This document shows positions 43,780 to 52,898 of a stretch of 64,000 nt of DNA, one piece after another (within the stretch, counting starts at the first letter, position 1; every line of letters starts with the position of its first letter). A model generated the notes under the pieces. The model made no database searches, was not told where the DNA came from, and was given only the letters and a program-made list of their open reading frames with translations. A program made the translations under genes and the position numbers. The stretch comes from Rhodoplanes elegans (GTDB taxonomy: Bacteria; Pseudomonadota; Alphaproteobacteria; Rhizobiales; Xanthobacteraceae). The DNA is taken from assembly GCF_016653355.1 (NCBI RefSeq), contig NZ_NHSK01000076.1, positions 62,001 through 126,000 on the forward strand. The letters are read 5' to 3'.

Positions 43780-45057
43780 ATGCCCGTACCGACGTCACCT
43801 CGGCCCGCCGAAGCGACGGCCGAATCGCAGCCGCCGCGGGTCGGCCCGCTGGCGAATATCCGGGTACTCGACATGGGGCGCATCCTGGCGGCGCCGTGGG
43901 CGACCCAGATTTTCGCCGATCTCGGCGCCGACGTGATCAAGATCGAGCGCCCCGGCGTCGGTGACGACACGCGCGGATGGGGGCCGCCGTTCCTGACGAG
44001 CGCGAGCGGCGAGCCGACCCGCGACGCCGGCTACTTCCTGGCCGTCAATCGTGGCAAGCGGTCGGTGACGATCGACATCACCAAGCCGGAAGGGCAGGAG
44101 ATTCTGCACCGGCTCGCGGCGACGGCCGATGTCGCGATCGAGAATTTCAAGGCCGGCACGCTGGAGCGTTATCGGCTCGATGCCGCCTCGCTGCGCGCCG
44201 TCAATCCGCGGCTGATCTACTGCTCGGTGACCGGCTTCGGCCAGGACGGTCCGCGCAAGGACCAGGCGGCCTACGACTTCGCGATCCAGGCCATGGGCGG
44301 GCTGATGAGCGTGACGGGCGAGCGCGACGATCTGCCCGGTGGCGGCCCGCAGAAGGTCGGGCTGCCGATCGTCGACCTGATGACCGGCATGTATGCGGCC
44401 GTCGCCGTGCTGGCCGCGCTCACCCGGCGTGCCGAGACCGGGCAGGGCGAGACCATCGACCTCGCGATGCTCGACGTCCAGGCGGCCGTCCTGGCCAACC
44501 AGGCGATGAACTGGATGCTGTCCGGCAAGGTGCCGCGGCGCGGCGGCAACCGGCATCCGAACATCCAGCCGCAGGACGTGTTCCCCTGCGCCGACGGGCA
44601 TCTCGTGCTGGCGGTCGGCAACGATGGGCAGTTCGCCCGGTTGTGCCAGGTTCTCGACCGCGCCCAGTGGGTGACCGACGAGCGGTTCGCCAGCAATGCC
44701 GGGCGGGTCCGCAACAACGCGGTGCTGACCGCGCTCTTGAGCGAACGCTTCCGCAGCTTCGAGCGCGACGCGCTGATCGCGGCGCTCGACGCCGTCGGCG
44801 TGCCCTGTGCGCCGATCAACACGATTCCGCAGGTCTTCGACGACCCGCAGATCCGTCATCGCGAGATGAAGCGGGACCTGCCGCACCCGGTCGCCGGCAC
44901 GGTGCCCCAGGTCGTCAGCCCGCTGCGCTTCGCCGAGGCTCCGCTGCGCTTCGACCGGCCCCCGCCGGTGCTCGGCCAGCACACCCGCGACGTCCTCGCC
45001 GAGCTCGGGCTCGATGACGCCGCGCTGAGCGACATGGCCGCGCGCGGCGTGACCTGA
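43780..45057 (+). CDS. CaiB/BaiF family CoA-transferase
   Basis: 425-aa class III CoA-transferase that activates a carboxylic acid with CoA from a donor thioester. Landmarks: NIRVLDMGRILAAPWATQ near residue 27, DLGADVIKIERPG, TIDITKPEGQEIL, and the catalytic aspartate in AMLDVQAAVLANQAMNW near residue 230. MPVPTSPRPAEAT is the start. Opening gene of the plus-strand operon; activation of the pathway substrate is the expected role. Confidence 0.9.
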   Translation: MPVPTSPRPAEATAESQPPRVGPLANIRVLDMGRILAAPWATQIFADLGADVIKIERPGVGDDTRGWGPPFLTSASGEPTRDAGYFLAVNRGKRSVTIDITKPEGQEILHRLAATADVAIENFKAGTLERYRLDAASLRAVNPRLIYCSVTGFGQDGPRKDQAAYDFAIQAMGGLMSVTGERDDLPGGGPQKVGLPIVDLMTGMYAAVAVLAALTRRAETGQGETIDLAMLDVQAAVLANQAMNWMLSGKVPRRGGNRHPNIQPQDVFPCADGHLVLAVGNDGQFARLCQVLDRAQWVTDERFASNAGRVRNNAVLTALLSERFRSFERDALIAALDAVGVPCAPINTIPQVFDDPQIRHREMKRDLPHPVAGTVPQVVSPLRFAEAPLRFDRPPPVLGQHTRDVLAELGLDDAALSDMAARGVT

Positions 45058-45102
45058 CCACCGTTCCGTCCCGATCCGAACCGACGAGACCGCGAGATCG
45101 CC

Positions 45103-45705
45103 ATGCCCCGGATTCCGCTTCCCGAGCCCGACGAGATGACGGACGACCAGCGCGCCGTCCACGCCACCGTGGTCACCGGCAAGCGCGGCAAGATGATCGG
45201 GCCGCTGCGGGCCGTCATTCACAGCCCCGAGCTCGCCAGGCGGTGGTCCGCGCTGGGCGAGTTCCTGCGCTACGACACCTGCCTGCCGCCGCGTCTGAAC
45301 GAGCTCGCCATCATCGTGGTCGGGCGGCACTACACCAGTCAGGTCGAGTGGTGGGCGCATTCCGCCGCCGCCGCCGCGGCCGGGCTCGGCGCCGAGATCA
45401 TCGAGGCGATCCGGGTCGGCGAGGCGCCAGTCTTCGCGGATCCGGACGAGGCGGACGTTTACGAGTTCGCCCGTCAGCTCGTGCAGTCCGGGCAGGTGGA
45501 GGATGCCGTCTACGCGGCGATCGTGCAGCGCTTCGGCGCTCGCGGGGCCGTCGAGCTCGCCGGGGTGGTGGGCTACTACACGATGGTGTCGATGACGCTC
45601 AACGTCCACGTCGTCCCGCTGCCGGACGGGCTCGCGGATCCGATCGCCCCGCTGCCGCAGTCGGACGGGCTGATCACGACGCTGCCGCCGGCCCGCCGCA
45701 TCTGA
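45103..45705 (+). CDS. Carboxymuconolactone decarboxylase family protein
   Basis: 200-aa CMD/AhpD-like helical protein. Core: RWSALGEFLRYDTCLPPRLN, ELAIIVVGRHYTSQVEWWAH, and ARQLVQSGQ. The AhpD-type C-x-x-C is absent: the corresponding region is TSQVEWWAHS, with the E-x-x-x-H of CMD-type members. It could process a lactone or act on a peroxide; function is uncertain. 45 bp after the CoA-transferase. Confidence 0.85.
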   Translation: MPRIPLPEPDEMTDDQRAVHATVVTGKRGKMIGPLRAVIHSPELARRWSALGEFLRYDTCLPPRLNELAIIVVGRHYTSQVEWWAHSAAAAAAGLGAEIIEAIRVGEAPVFADPDEADVYEFARQLVQSGQVEDAVYAAIVQRFGARGAVELAGVVGYYTMVSMTLNVHVVPLPDGLADPIAPLPQSDGLITTLPPARRI

Positions 45706-45716
45706 CGAGGATCACC

Positions 45717-46607
45717 ATGCCGGATTTCGACGTCGTTCCAGCGCCGCCGGTCTCGCCGCCGACGGTCGCGCTGCCGCCGGGCGCCTGCGATGCCCACAGC
45801 CACGTCTTCGGACCGTTCGACAGGTTTCCGCCATTGCAGTCGTCGGTGTACGCCCTGCCGGATGCGTCGCCGTCGGTTCACGCGGCCGCGCGCGAAAAGC
45901 TCGGCGTCCGCTACGGCGTGCTCACCCAGCCGGCGCCCTACGGCAACGACCCGGCCGCCATGCTGGACGCGGTGCGTGGCTCCGCCGGCGCTCTCAAGGC
46001 GGTGGCGGCGACCCACAGCGCGATCGACGACGCGACGCTGGCGGCGTGGCGCGCCGGCTGCATCTGCGGCCTGCGCTTCGTCGAGATGCGGGCGCCCGGC
46101 GGCGGGCGTTATCCCGGCAGCGTCGGGGTGGAGCATCTGACCGCCCTGGCGCCGCGCATGCGCGCGCTCGGGTTGCACGCGCAGCTCTGGGCCAAGGCCG
46201 AAGACCACGCCGTGCTGCTGCCCGATCTCCTGAAGCTCGGCGTGCCGCTGGTGCTCGACCACATGGGCTGCCCGGACCCTGCACGCGGTGCGGACGATCC
46301 GAGCTTCCGGGCGATCCTCGCCGCGATGAAGAGCGGACAGGTCTGGGTGAAGCTGTCGGTGTGCCGGGTGTCGCGCTCCGGGCCCGACTATCCCGACGTT
46401 CGCCCGCTGCACGACGCGCTCGTCGTCGCCGCGCCCGATCGCCTCGTCTGGGGATCCGACTGGCCCTATGTGCGGCTCGATCCCGCGCCGGACGCGGGCC
46501 GGCTCCTCGATCTGTTCACGACCTGGCTCGGGGACGACGATCTGCGCCGCCGGATCCTCGCCGACAACCCCGCCACGCTCTATGGATTCGGCGCCGCCGC
46601 CGACTGA
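45717..46607 (+). CDS. LigI-like amidohydrolase (2-pyrone dicarboxylate lactonase family)
   Basis: 296-aa amidohydrolase-2 family protein, closest by eye to 2-pyrone-4,6-dicarboxylate hydrolases. It has ACDAHSHVFGPFDRFP with the metal-ligand H-x-H, MRALGLHAQLW, VLDHMGCPDPARG and LVWGSDWPYVRLD with the catalytic aspartate. Starts at 45717, 11 bp after the CMD gene. Hydrolysis of a lactone ring in aromatic breakdown is the usual role of the family; substrate here is inferred only. Confidence 0.85.
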   Translation: MPDFDVVPAPPVSPPTVALPPGACDAHSHVFGPFDRFPPLQSSVYALPDASPSVHAAAREKLGVRYGVLTQPAPYGNDPAAMLDAVRGSAGALKAVAATHSAIDDATLAAWRAGCICGLRFVEMRAPGGGRYPGSVGVEHLTALAPRMRALGLHAQLWAKAEDHAVLLPDLLKLGVPLVLDHMGCPDPARGADDPSFRAILAAMKSGQVWVKLSVCRVSRSGPDYPDVRPLHDALVVAAPDRLVWGSDWPYVRLDPAPDAGRLLDLFTTWLGDDDLRRRILADNPATLYGFGAAAD

Positions 46608-46679
46608 GCCGCCCCGGTCCGAATCCAAGCCTTCGGAGCGACGATGCCGTCGGAAGAGCGACGCTGCAGGAGTCTTGTG

Positions 46680-48212
46680 ATGACTGACGCCACACCCGCC
46701 CTGCCCTCCACCGTGCCGGTCGCCGTGATCGGGGCCGGGACGATGGGCAGCGGCATCGCGCTCGTCGCCGCGCGGGCCGGGCATCCGGTGCTGCTGCACG
46801 ACGCCGCGCCCGGCGCGATCCAGCGCGGCCTCGACGGCCTGCGGCGCGACCTCGACCGCCTGGTCGACAAGGGCAAGCTGTCGGCGGAGGCGCGGGACAC
46901 GCAGCTCGGCCGCATCACGCCGCTGCCGAACATCGACGACATCGGCCCGGCCGGCTTCGTCGTCGAGGCGATCGTCGAAGACTTCGGCGTGAAACGTGAT
47001 CTGTTCCGCCGCATCGAGGCCGCCGTCGCGCCCGACGCGATCCTCTCCACCAACACCTCGTCGCTGTCGGTGACGGCGCTGGCCGCCGTGCTGGAGCGGC
47101 CGGAGCGCTTCCTCGGCGTGCACTTCTTCAACCCGGCGCCGATCCTGCCGCTGGTCGAGATCGTCAGCGGCCATGTCACGACCCCGGCGGTCGCCGCGAC
47201 CGCCTTCGCGACCTGTCTCGCCTGGGGCAAGACGCCGGTGCACTGCCGCTCGACGCCGGGCTTCATCGTAAACCGCGTCGCCCGCCCGTTCTACGGCGAG
47301 ACGCTGCGGCTGATCGCCGAGGGCGCCGCGACGCCCGCGACCCTCGACGCCATCCTGCGCGAGGCCGGCGGCTTCCGCATGGGGCCGTGCGAGCTGATGG
47401 ATCTGATCGGCCACGACGTGAACTACGCCGTGACCCGCACGGTGTGGGAGCTGTTGTTCCAGGATCCGCGCTACAAGCCGTCGCTGGTGCAGAAGGAGCT
47501 GGTCGATTCCGGCCAGCTCGGCCGCAAGAGCGGCCGCGGCTTCTACGATTATGCCAAGGGCGCGGCGCCGCCCGTCGTGGACGACGCGCCCGCCGGGCCG
47601 CGGCCGAGCCGCGTGGTCATCGAAGGCGATCTCGGTCCGGCGGCGGCGCTCGCCGGTCTCGCCCAGGCGGCCGGCCTGAATGTCGAGACACGCGACGGCG
47701 ACGGCGTGATCAGGATCGACGGAGTCTCGCTCGCGCTCACCGACGGACGCAGCGCCACCGAACGCTTCGCCTCGGAAGGCGGGCCCGAGAGTCTGTTCGA
47801 CCTCGCCCTGGATTACGGCGCGGCCAAGCGCATCGCCATCGCCGCGGCCGATCAGGCGCCGGCGGGTGCGTGCGCCGCGGCGGCCGGCTTCTTCCAGGCG
47901 CTCGGAAAGCGCGTGTCGGTGCTCGACGACGCGCCCGGCCTCGTGGTGATGCGCACCGTCGCCATGCTGATCAACGAGGCGGCCGATGCCGCGCACCAGC
48001 AGGTCGCCAGCGCCGCCGACATCGATCTGTCGATGCTCAAGGGCGTCGCCTATCCGCGCGGGCCGCTCGCCTGGTGCGACGCGCTCGGCGCCGCCCGCAT
48101 CGCCGCCGTGATCGATGCGCTCGCCCGCACCTATGGCGAGGACCGCTACCGCACGGCGCCGCTGCTGCGCCGCCACGCGCTGACCGGGCGCTTCTTTCAT
48201 CCGTCGAACTGA
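46680..48212 (+). CDS. 3-hydroxyacyl-CoA dehydrogenase, PaaH-like
   Basis: 510-aa NAD-dependent 3-hydroxyacyl-CoA dehydrogenase with an N-terminal Rossmann domain (AVIGAGTMGSGIALVAARAG), catalytic His/Glu blocks (LGVHFFNPAPILPLVEIV), FIVNRVARPFYGE and MGPCELMDLIGHD. An extra C-terminal domain of about 200 residues (ending RRHALTGRFFHPSN) is typical of phenylacetate-type enzymes. The ATG at 46680 has CAGGAG upstream; a frame from 46644 is rejected. Beta-oxidation step three. Confidence 0.9.
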   Translation: MTDATPALPSTVPVAVIGAGTMGSGIALVAARAGHPVLLHDAAPGAIQRGLDGLRRDLDRLVDKGKLSAEARDTQLGRITPLPNIDDIGPAGFVVEAIVEDFGVKRDLFRRIEAAVAPDAILSTNTSSLSVTALAAVLERPERFLGVHFFNPAPILPLVEIVSGHVTTPAVAATAFATCLAWGKTPVHCRSTPGFIVNRVARPFYGETLRLIAEGAATPATLDAILREAGGFRMGPCELMDLIGHDVNYAVTRTVWELLFQDPRYKPSLVQKELVDSGQLGRKSGRGFYDYAKGAAPPVVDDAPAGPRPSRVVIEGDLGPAAALAGLAQAAGLNVETRDGDGVIRIDGVSLALTDGRSATERFASEGGPESLFDLALDYGAAKRIAIAAADQAPAGACAAAAGFFQALGKRVSVLDDAPGLVVMRTVAMLINEAADAAHQQVASAADIDLSMLKGVAYPRGPLAWCDALGAARIAAVIDALARTYGEDRYRTAPLLRRHALTGRFFHPSN

Positions 48213-48224
48213 GCTGAGCCGACC

Positions 48225-49016
48225 ATGACCATCAATACGCAGACCAAGCCCCCGGTGACGACGACGCGCCGCGGCGACGGCGTTGCGATCGTCACCATCG
48301 ACCGTCCGGAGCGCCGCAACGCCCTGAACCTCGAGGTGAAGGCGCTGATCGCCGACGCGATCGAGACGCTGACGGCCGACGACGCCGTGCGCGTGATCGT
48401 GCTCACCGGCGCCGGTGGGTATTTCGTCGCCGGCACCGACATCGCCGAGATGGTCGAGATGACGCCGCAGACGCATGTGGCGAAGCAGACCGGCCGCGTG
48501 TTCGACGTGCTGCGCCACTGCCCGAAGATCGTGATCGCCGCCGTGGAAGGCTACGCGCTCGGCGGCGGCTGCGAGCTGGCGCTCTGTTGCGACATGATCG
48601 TCGCCGGCGAGGACGCCGCGTTCGGTCAGCCGGAGATCCGGGTCGGCATCATGCCGGGTGCCGGCGGCACGCAGCGGTTGATCCGCGCCATCGGCAAGTA
48701 CCGGGCCATGAAGCTGATGCTGACCGGTGAGGCCGTGAAGGCGCCCGACGCGCTGGCGATGGGCCTGATCACCGAGGTGGCGCCGAAAGGCGGTGCGCTC
48801 GACCGTGCGCTGGTACTCGCCGAGACGATCCTGAAGATGCCGCCGCTCGCCGTGCGTGCCATCAAGGAGGTGGTGGCGCTCGGCCAGGACGTGCCGCTGG
48901 AGACCGCGCTGGCGCTGGAGCGCAAGGCGTTCATCATGCTGTTCGACAGCGCTGACCAGGTGGAGGGCATGACGGCCTTCCTGGAGAAGCGCAAGCCGGT
49001 CTATCGCGGCGAGTGA
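48225..49016 (+). CDS. Enoyl-CoA hydratase/isomerase family protein
   Basis: 263-aa crotonase. Oxyanion-hole segments are IVLTGAGGYFVAGTDIAEM and AVEGYALGGGCELALCCD; the acidic region is GQPEIRVGIMPGAGGTQRL. It starts 12 bp after the hydroxyacyl-CoA dehydrogenase stop. It supplies hydration of the enoyl-CoA or ring cleavage for the pathway. Confidence 0.92.
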   Translation: MTINTQTKPPVTTTRRGDGVAIVTIDRPERRNALNLEVKALIADAIETLTADDAVRVIVLTGAGGYFVAGTDIAEMVEMTPQTHVAKQTGRVFDVLRHCPKIVIAAVEGYALGGGCELALCCDMIVAGEDAAFGQPEIRVGIMPGAGGTQRLIRAIGKYRAMKLMLTGEAVKAPDALAMGLITEVAPKGGALDRALVLAETILKMPPLAVRAIKEVVALGQDVPLETALALERKAFIMLFDSADQVEGMTAFLEKRKPVYRGE

Positions 49017-49084
49017 TCGTGTCGCGTGTCCGCCACGGGGACACGCACACCCCTCATTCTTCTTCTCGCCGACGCGAGGCTGTC

Positions 49085-50011
49085 GTGCCCGACCATGCGC
49101 TCCTGGTTTTCGGCTTCATTCCGCCCGACCTTCGGGCGACGCTGAGCGAACGTTTCGCGCTGGTGGAGCTCGATCGTGCGCGCGCCGCGCCGTGGACCGG
49201 CTTCGACATCGCCGTCACGACCGGGATCGTCGGCGCCGGCCGGCGCGAGTTCGACCTGTGCCCGGATCTGCGTCTGGTGGTCAGCCAGGGCATCGGCCTC
49301 GAGACGTTCGATCTCGCCGAGGCGAGGCGGCGCGGCATCGCCGTCGCGCACACGCCCGACGAGATCGCCGAGGATGTCGGTGATGCCGCCATCGCGATGA
49401 TCTACGCCGTGCTGCGCGGCACGCTGCGCGCCGACGCCTTCGTGCGCGCGGGCCGCTGGGGCAAGGAGCGCATCGCCGCGACCCGCCGCGTGGCGGGCAG
49501 GACGGTCGGCATCGTCGGTCTCGGCCGGATCGGGCGCCACGTCGCCGATCGCGCGACCGCCATCGGCATGCGGGTCCTCTATCACACGCGGCGCCGGGCG
49601 GAGGCGCCGTACGAGTGGATGGCGGATGTCGTCACGCTGGCGACTCGCAGCGACGTCCTGGTCCTCGCCTGCCCGGGCGGCGAGGCGACCCGCCATCTGG
49701 TCGACGCGACCGTGCTCGACGCGCTCGGCCCGGACGGCGTGCTGGTCAACGTCGCGCGCGGCTCGGTGGTCGACGAGGCGGCGCTGCTCGATGCGCTGGA
49801 GGGCGGGCGGATCCACGGCGCCGCGCTCGACGTCTTCGCCACCGAGCCGGCGATCGATCCGCGCTTCCTGGCGCTCGACAACGTGGTCCTGTCGCCGCAC
49901 TCCGCCTCGATCACCCGCGAGACGCGCGCCGCGATCATCGCCCGCATGATCGACGACATCGACGCCTATCGGAACGGTCGCCCGTTCTTCGACGCCGCCG
50001 CCGCGCCCTGA
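49085..50011 (+). CDS. D-isomer-specific 2-hydroxyacid dehydrogenase
   Basis: 308-aa NAD(P)-dependent hydroxyacid dehydrogenase related to glyoxylate/hydroxypyruvate reductases. Rossmann motif VGIVGLGRIGRHVA near residue 143; NVARGSVVDEAALL with the catalytic Arg; LDVFATEPAI; SPHSASITRETR with the catalytic His. GTG at 49085 is chosen, since PDHALLVFGFIPPDL matches the family N-terminus; a GTG at 49013 overlapping the previous stop is the alternative. Substrate unknown. Confidence 0.87.
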   Translation: MPDHALLVFGFIPPDLRATLSERFALVELDRARAAPWTGFDIAVTTGIVGAGRREFDLCPDLRLVVSQGIGLETFDLAEARRRGIAVAHTPDEIAEDVGDAAIAMIYAVLRGTLRADAFVRAGRWGKERIAATRRVAGRTVGIVGLGRIGRHVADRATAIGMRVLYHTRRRAEAPYEWMADVVTLATRSDVLVLACPGGEATRHLVDATVLDALGPDGVLVNVARGSVVDEAALLDALEGGRIHGAALDVFATEPAIDPRFLALDNVVLSPHSASITRETRAAIIARMIDDIDAYRNGRPFFDAAAAP

Positions 50012-50024
50012 CGCGGGCGCGTGC

Positions 50025-50708
50025 TCACGATCCTTCGGGCGTCGTCGGCCGATCGCCGGCCCAGCCTTCGCCGCCGGGCGGACGCTGCAGCATCGGGCGC
50101 TCGAAGATCTCGCCCAGCGCCGCGTAGAACGGCCCGCCGAGACGGGCCACCGGCCGCATCGCGATGCCGTCCACGCGTCGCCCGTCGTAGATGTCCGGCG
50201 ACAGATGGAACGCCACGACCTCGCCGATATAGAGCGTGTTGATGCCGCGCCCGAGCACGACGATCTGATCGAGGCGACACTCCATCTGCACGGGCGACAG
50301 CGCGATGCGGGGCGGCGCGACGATCCGGCTCGGCAGCAGCGGGATGTCGAGCGCCTCCGTCTCGCTGGTCTCGGGCGGGAAATTCTGCCCGCAGCGGTGC
50401 ATCACCTCCATGTTCGCCTCGGTCGCGACGTTGACCACGAACTCCCCGCTCGCCTTGATGTTGCGGGCCGTGTCCTTGATCGTCCCGACCGGAGTGCCGG
50501 GCCGCAGTGCGATGTTCACGGCGAGCATCGGCGGGGTGGTGGCGACGTAATTGTAGGAGCTGAACGGCGCGGCGTTGACGAGCCCCTGCGCGTCGATCGT
50601 GGTGATCCAGGCGACCGGCCGCGGGACGACGCATCCGACGAGCAGCCGGTACGCCGCCTCGGTGTCGAGGGTCCGGCTTTCGATCGTGATGAAGGTGTCG
50701 TCTGACAT
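50025..50708 (-). CDS. Flavin reductase family protein
   Basis: 227-aa flavin-reductase-like protein of the split barrel FMN-binding type. VVPRPVAWITTIDAQGLVNA holds the flavin-binding region, followed by APFSSYNYVATTPPMLAV and EFVVNVATEANMEVMHRCG. The ATG at 50708 gives MSDDTFITIES. Supplies reduced flavin to an oxygenase, or acts alone; no two-component monooxygenase lies beside it. Last gene of the minus-strand operon. Confidence 0.85.
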   Translation of the reverse strand: MSDDTFITIESRTLDTEAAYRLLVGCVVPRPVAWITTIDAQGLVNAAPFSSYNYVATTPPMLAVNIALRPGTPVGTIKDTARNIKASGEFVVNVATEANMEVMHRCGQNFPPETSETEALDIPLLPSRIVAPPRIALSPVQMECRLDQIVVLGRGINTLYIGEVVAFHLSPDIYDGRRVDGIAMRPVARLGGPFYAALGEIFERPMLQRPPGGEGWAGDRPTTPEGS

Positions 50709-50817
50709 CGTGGGAGTCCGATCGGCTATGCAGTGCATGCAGTGTGGCGGAGGTGAGCGCGCGACGCACGGTGCGTCCGGACCACGTGCGCGAGGCGTGG
50801 TCCGGACCGGCTTGCGA

Positions 50818-51810
50818 TCAGCGGGTCTTGAGCCCGGCCGTGTCGATCAGCTTCGCCATCCGCTCGGCGTCGCGCTTCAGGTAGGCCGCGAAGGCGTCGG
50901 CGTCCAGATAGAACACCTCGCTGCCCTGGCCGACGATCTTCTGCCGCACGGCCGGCATCGCCATTACGGTCGCCAGCGTGCGGCGGAGCTTGTCGAGCAC
51001 GGCGGGGGGCGTCTTGGCGGGCGCCGAGATCCCGTACCAGGTGCCGATGTCGAATCCTTTCAGCCCGAGCTCGTCGAGCGTCCGCACCGACGGGAGCTGG
51101 TCGGCTCGCTTCGGAATCGTCACGGCGAGCGCCCGCAGGCGCCCCGACTCGATGTGCTGGAGCAGCGGCGGCGCGTTGAGGAAGCCGAGGTCCATCTGAC
51201 CCGAGAGCAGATCCGTGGTCGCCGGCGCGACGCCCGTGTACGGGACGTGCACCATGCTGGCGCCGGTCATCTGCATGAACAGCTCGCCGGCGAGATGCGG
51301 CTGGCTGCCGATTCCGACCGAGGCGAAGTTGAGCTGCCGGGGATGCGCCTTGGTGTAGGCGACCAGCTCGGCCATGGTCGTGATCGGCAGCGAGCTTCGC
51401 ACCACCAGCACGTTCGGGACGTTGGCGATCATGGCGATCGGCGCGAAGTCGGCGACCCCGTCGTAGGTCGTCTTGGACAGGCGCGGCATGATCGTGTGCG
51501 CCGTCGCGGTCGAGAGATAGAGGGTGTGGCCGTCCGGCTCGGCATGGGCGACGAAGCTCGCCCCGATGGTGGTGCCGGCGCCCGGCTTGTTGACGACGAT
51601 CACCTCCTTGCCGAGCAGGTCGCCCATGGCGGAGGCGACGGTGCGGGCCAGGAGGTCGGCCGAGCCGCCGGCTGCGTAGGGGTTCACGAGCTGAATCGTC
51701 GTGCGCGGAAATGCTTGTTCCTGTGCCTGCGCCTCGGCGCGCGTCGTGCCGGCCGTGGTGGCGGCGACGAGCAGGCTCAGGACGGTCGTGATCAGTCGTC
51801 GCCCGGTCAT
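50818..51810 (-). CDS. TctC/Bug family solute-binding protein
   Basis: 330-aa periplasmic binding protein of the TctC family. Signal peptide in residues 1-28; mature start near TTIQLVNPYAAGGSADL. It has the KPGAGTTIGASFVAHAEPD loop and YTGVAPATTDLLSGQMD. GGGAGGA ribosome site at 51810. There is no TctA/TctB pair next to it, so it must use a transporter encoded elsewhere. Carboxylate ligand expected. Confidence 0.9.
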   Translation of the reverse strand: MTGRRLITTVLSLLVAATTAGTTRAEAQAQEQAFPRTTIQLVNPYAAGGSADLLARTVASAMGDLLGKEVIVVNKPGAGTTIGASFVAHAEPDGHTLYLSTATAHTIMPRLSKTTYDGVADFAPIAMIANVPNVLVVRSSLPITTMAELVAYTKAHPRQLNFASVGIGSQPHLAGELFMQMTGASMVHVPYTGVAPATTDLLSGQMDLGFLNAPPLLQHIESGRLRALAVTIPKRADQLPSVRTLDELGLKGFDIGTWYGISAPAKTPPAVLDKLRRTLATVMAMPAVRQKIVGQGSEVFYLDADAFAAYLKRDAERMAKLIDTAGLKTR

Positions 51811-51882
51811 GGGTCCTCCCGTTCGTTCGTTGTGATTGTCGCGGGCCCGCCGGCCCGCGAGGTCGACGTCGCGGCACACCGC

Positions 51883-52848
51883 TCATTCGATCCGGATGCC
51901 TGCGGTCTCGATCACGGCTTTCCACTTGGCGGTCTCGGCCGCCATGAAGCGCGCCAGATCCTGCGGCGTGCCGCCGGTCGGCACGGCGCCGAGATCCTGG
52001 ATGCGCTTCGCCATCGCCGGGTCCTTCAGGGCGGCATCGACCTCGGAGGCGATCTTCTCGACCACGGCCCGCGGCGTGCCGGCCGGCGCCAGGAAGGCGA
52101 GCCAGCTCCCCATCTCGATGCCGGGAATGCCCGCCTCGGCATTGTTCGGCACGTCGGGAATGGCCGGCGCGCGGTCCTTGCCGGTGACGGCGAGGGCCCG
52201 CACGGTGCCGGCCGTGATGAAGCTCATCAGACCAGGCACGGTGTCGACCGTGAAGTCGATATTGCCGGCGATCAGATCCTGCAGCATCGGGGCACTGCCG
52301 CGGTAGGGGACGTGAGTGCCGTTCAGGCCGGTGCTCGCCACCAGCACGGTGCCGCCGAGATGGCCGGTCGAGCCGACCCCGGCACTGCCGTAGGTCGCGC
52401 CCTTCGGCGCGGCCTTCAGCTCGGCGACGAAGTCCTTCACGGTCGTCGCCTTCACCTTGGGGCCGACCACCAGGACGCTCGGGAAGTCGGCGATCGAGAC
52501 GACCGGCGTGAACGCTTTGGCGGAGTCGAACGGCATCTTCCGGTACATGAACTGGTTCATGACCGCCGGTCCGGGCGTCGCCATCAGCAGCGTGTATCCG
52601 TCGGGCTGGCTGCGGGCGACCGCGGCGGCGCCGAGATTCCCGGCGCTGCCGCCCATGTTCTCGACGACGACGGGCTGGCCGAGCCGCGTCTGCAGGCTGG
52701 CGGCGACGAGGCGGGCGACCACGTCGGTGCTCCCGCCCGCCGCGTAGGGGACGACGATGCGCACCGACGCGTCCGGCCACGCGGCGGCGGCCGTACCGGT
52801 GCATGCGAGCAGAAGCGCGACCGCGAGACCTTTCCAGCAGCTTCGCAT
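51883..52848 (-). CDS. TctC/Bug family solute-binding protein, second copy
   Basis: 321-aa TctC-type protein adjacent to and distinct from the other. Signal MRSCWKGLAVALLLACTGTA; mature part WPDASVRIVVPYAAGGSTDV; ligand loop ENMGGSAGNLGAAAVARSQP. Two binding proteins in series without permeases suggest two related substrates served by distant TctAB, as in large Bug families of some proteobacteria. Confidence 0.9.
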   Translation of the reverse strand: MRSCWKGLAVALLLACTGTAAAAWPDASVRIVVPYAAGGSTDVVARLVAASLQTRLGQPVVVENMGGSAGNLGAAAVARSQPDGYTLLMATPGPAVMNQFMYRKMPFDSAKAFTPVVSIADFPSVLVVGPKVKATTVKDFVAELKAAPKGATYGSAGVGSTGHLGGTVLVASTGLNGTHVPYRGSAPMLQDLIAGNIDFTVDTVPGLMSFITAGTVRALAVTGKDRAPAIPDVPNNAEAGIPGIEMGSWLAFLAPAGTPRAVVEKIASEVDAALKDPAMAKRIQDLGAVPTGGTPQDLARFMAAETAKWKAVIETAGIRIE

Positions 52849-52898
52849 GGGACCTTCTCCGAGTCCTGATCGAGATCGGCGGCCGTCGCGACCGGCCG

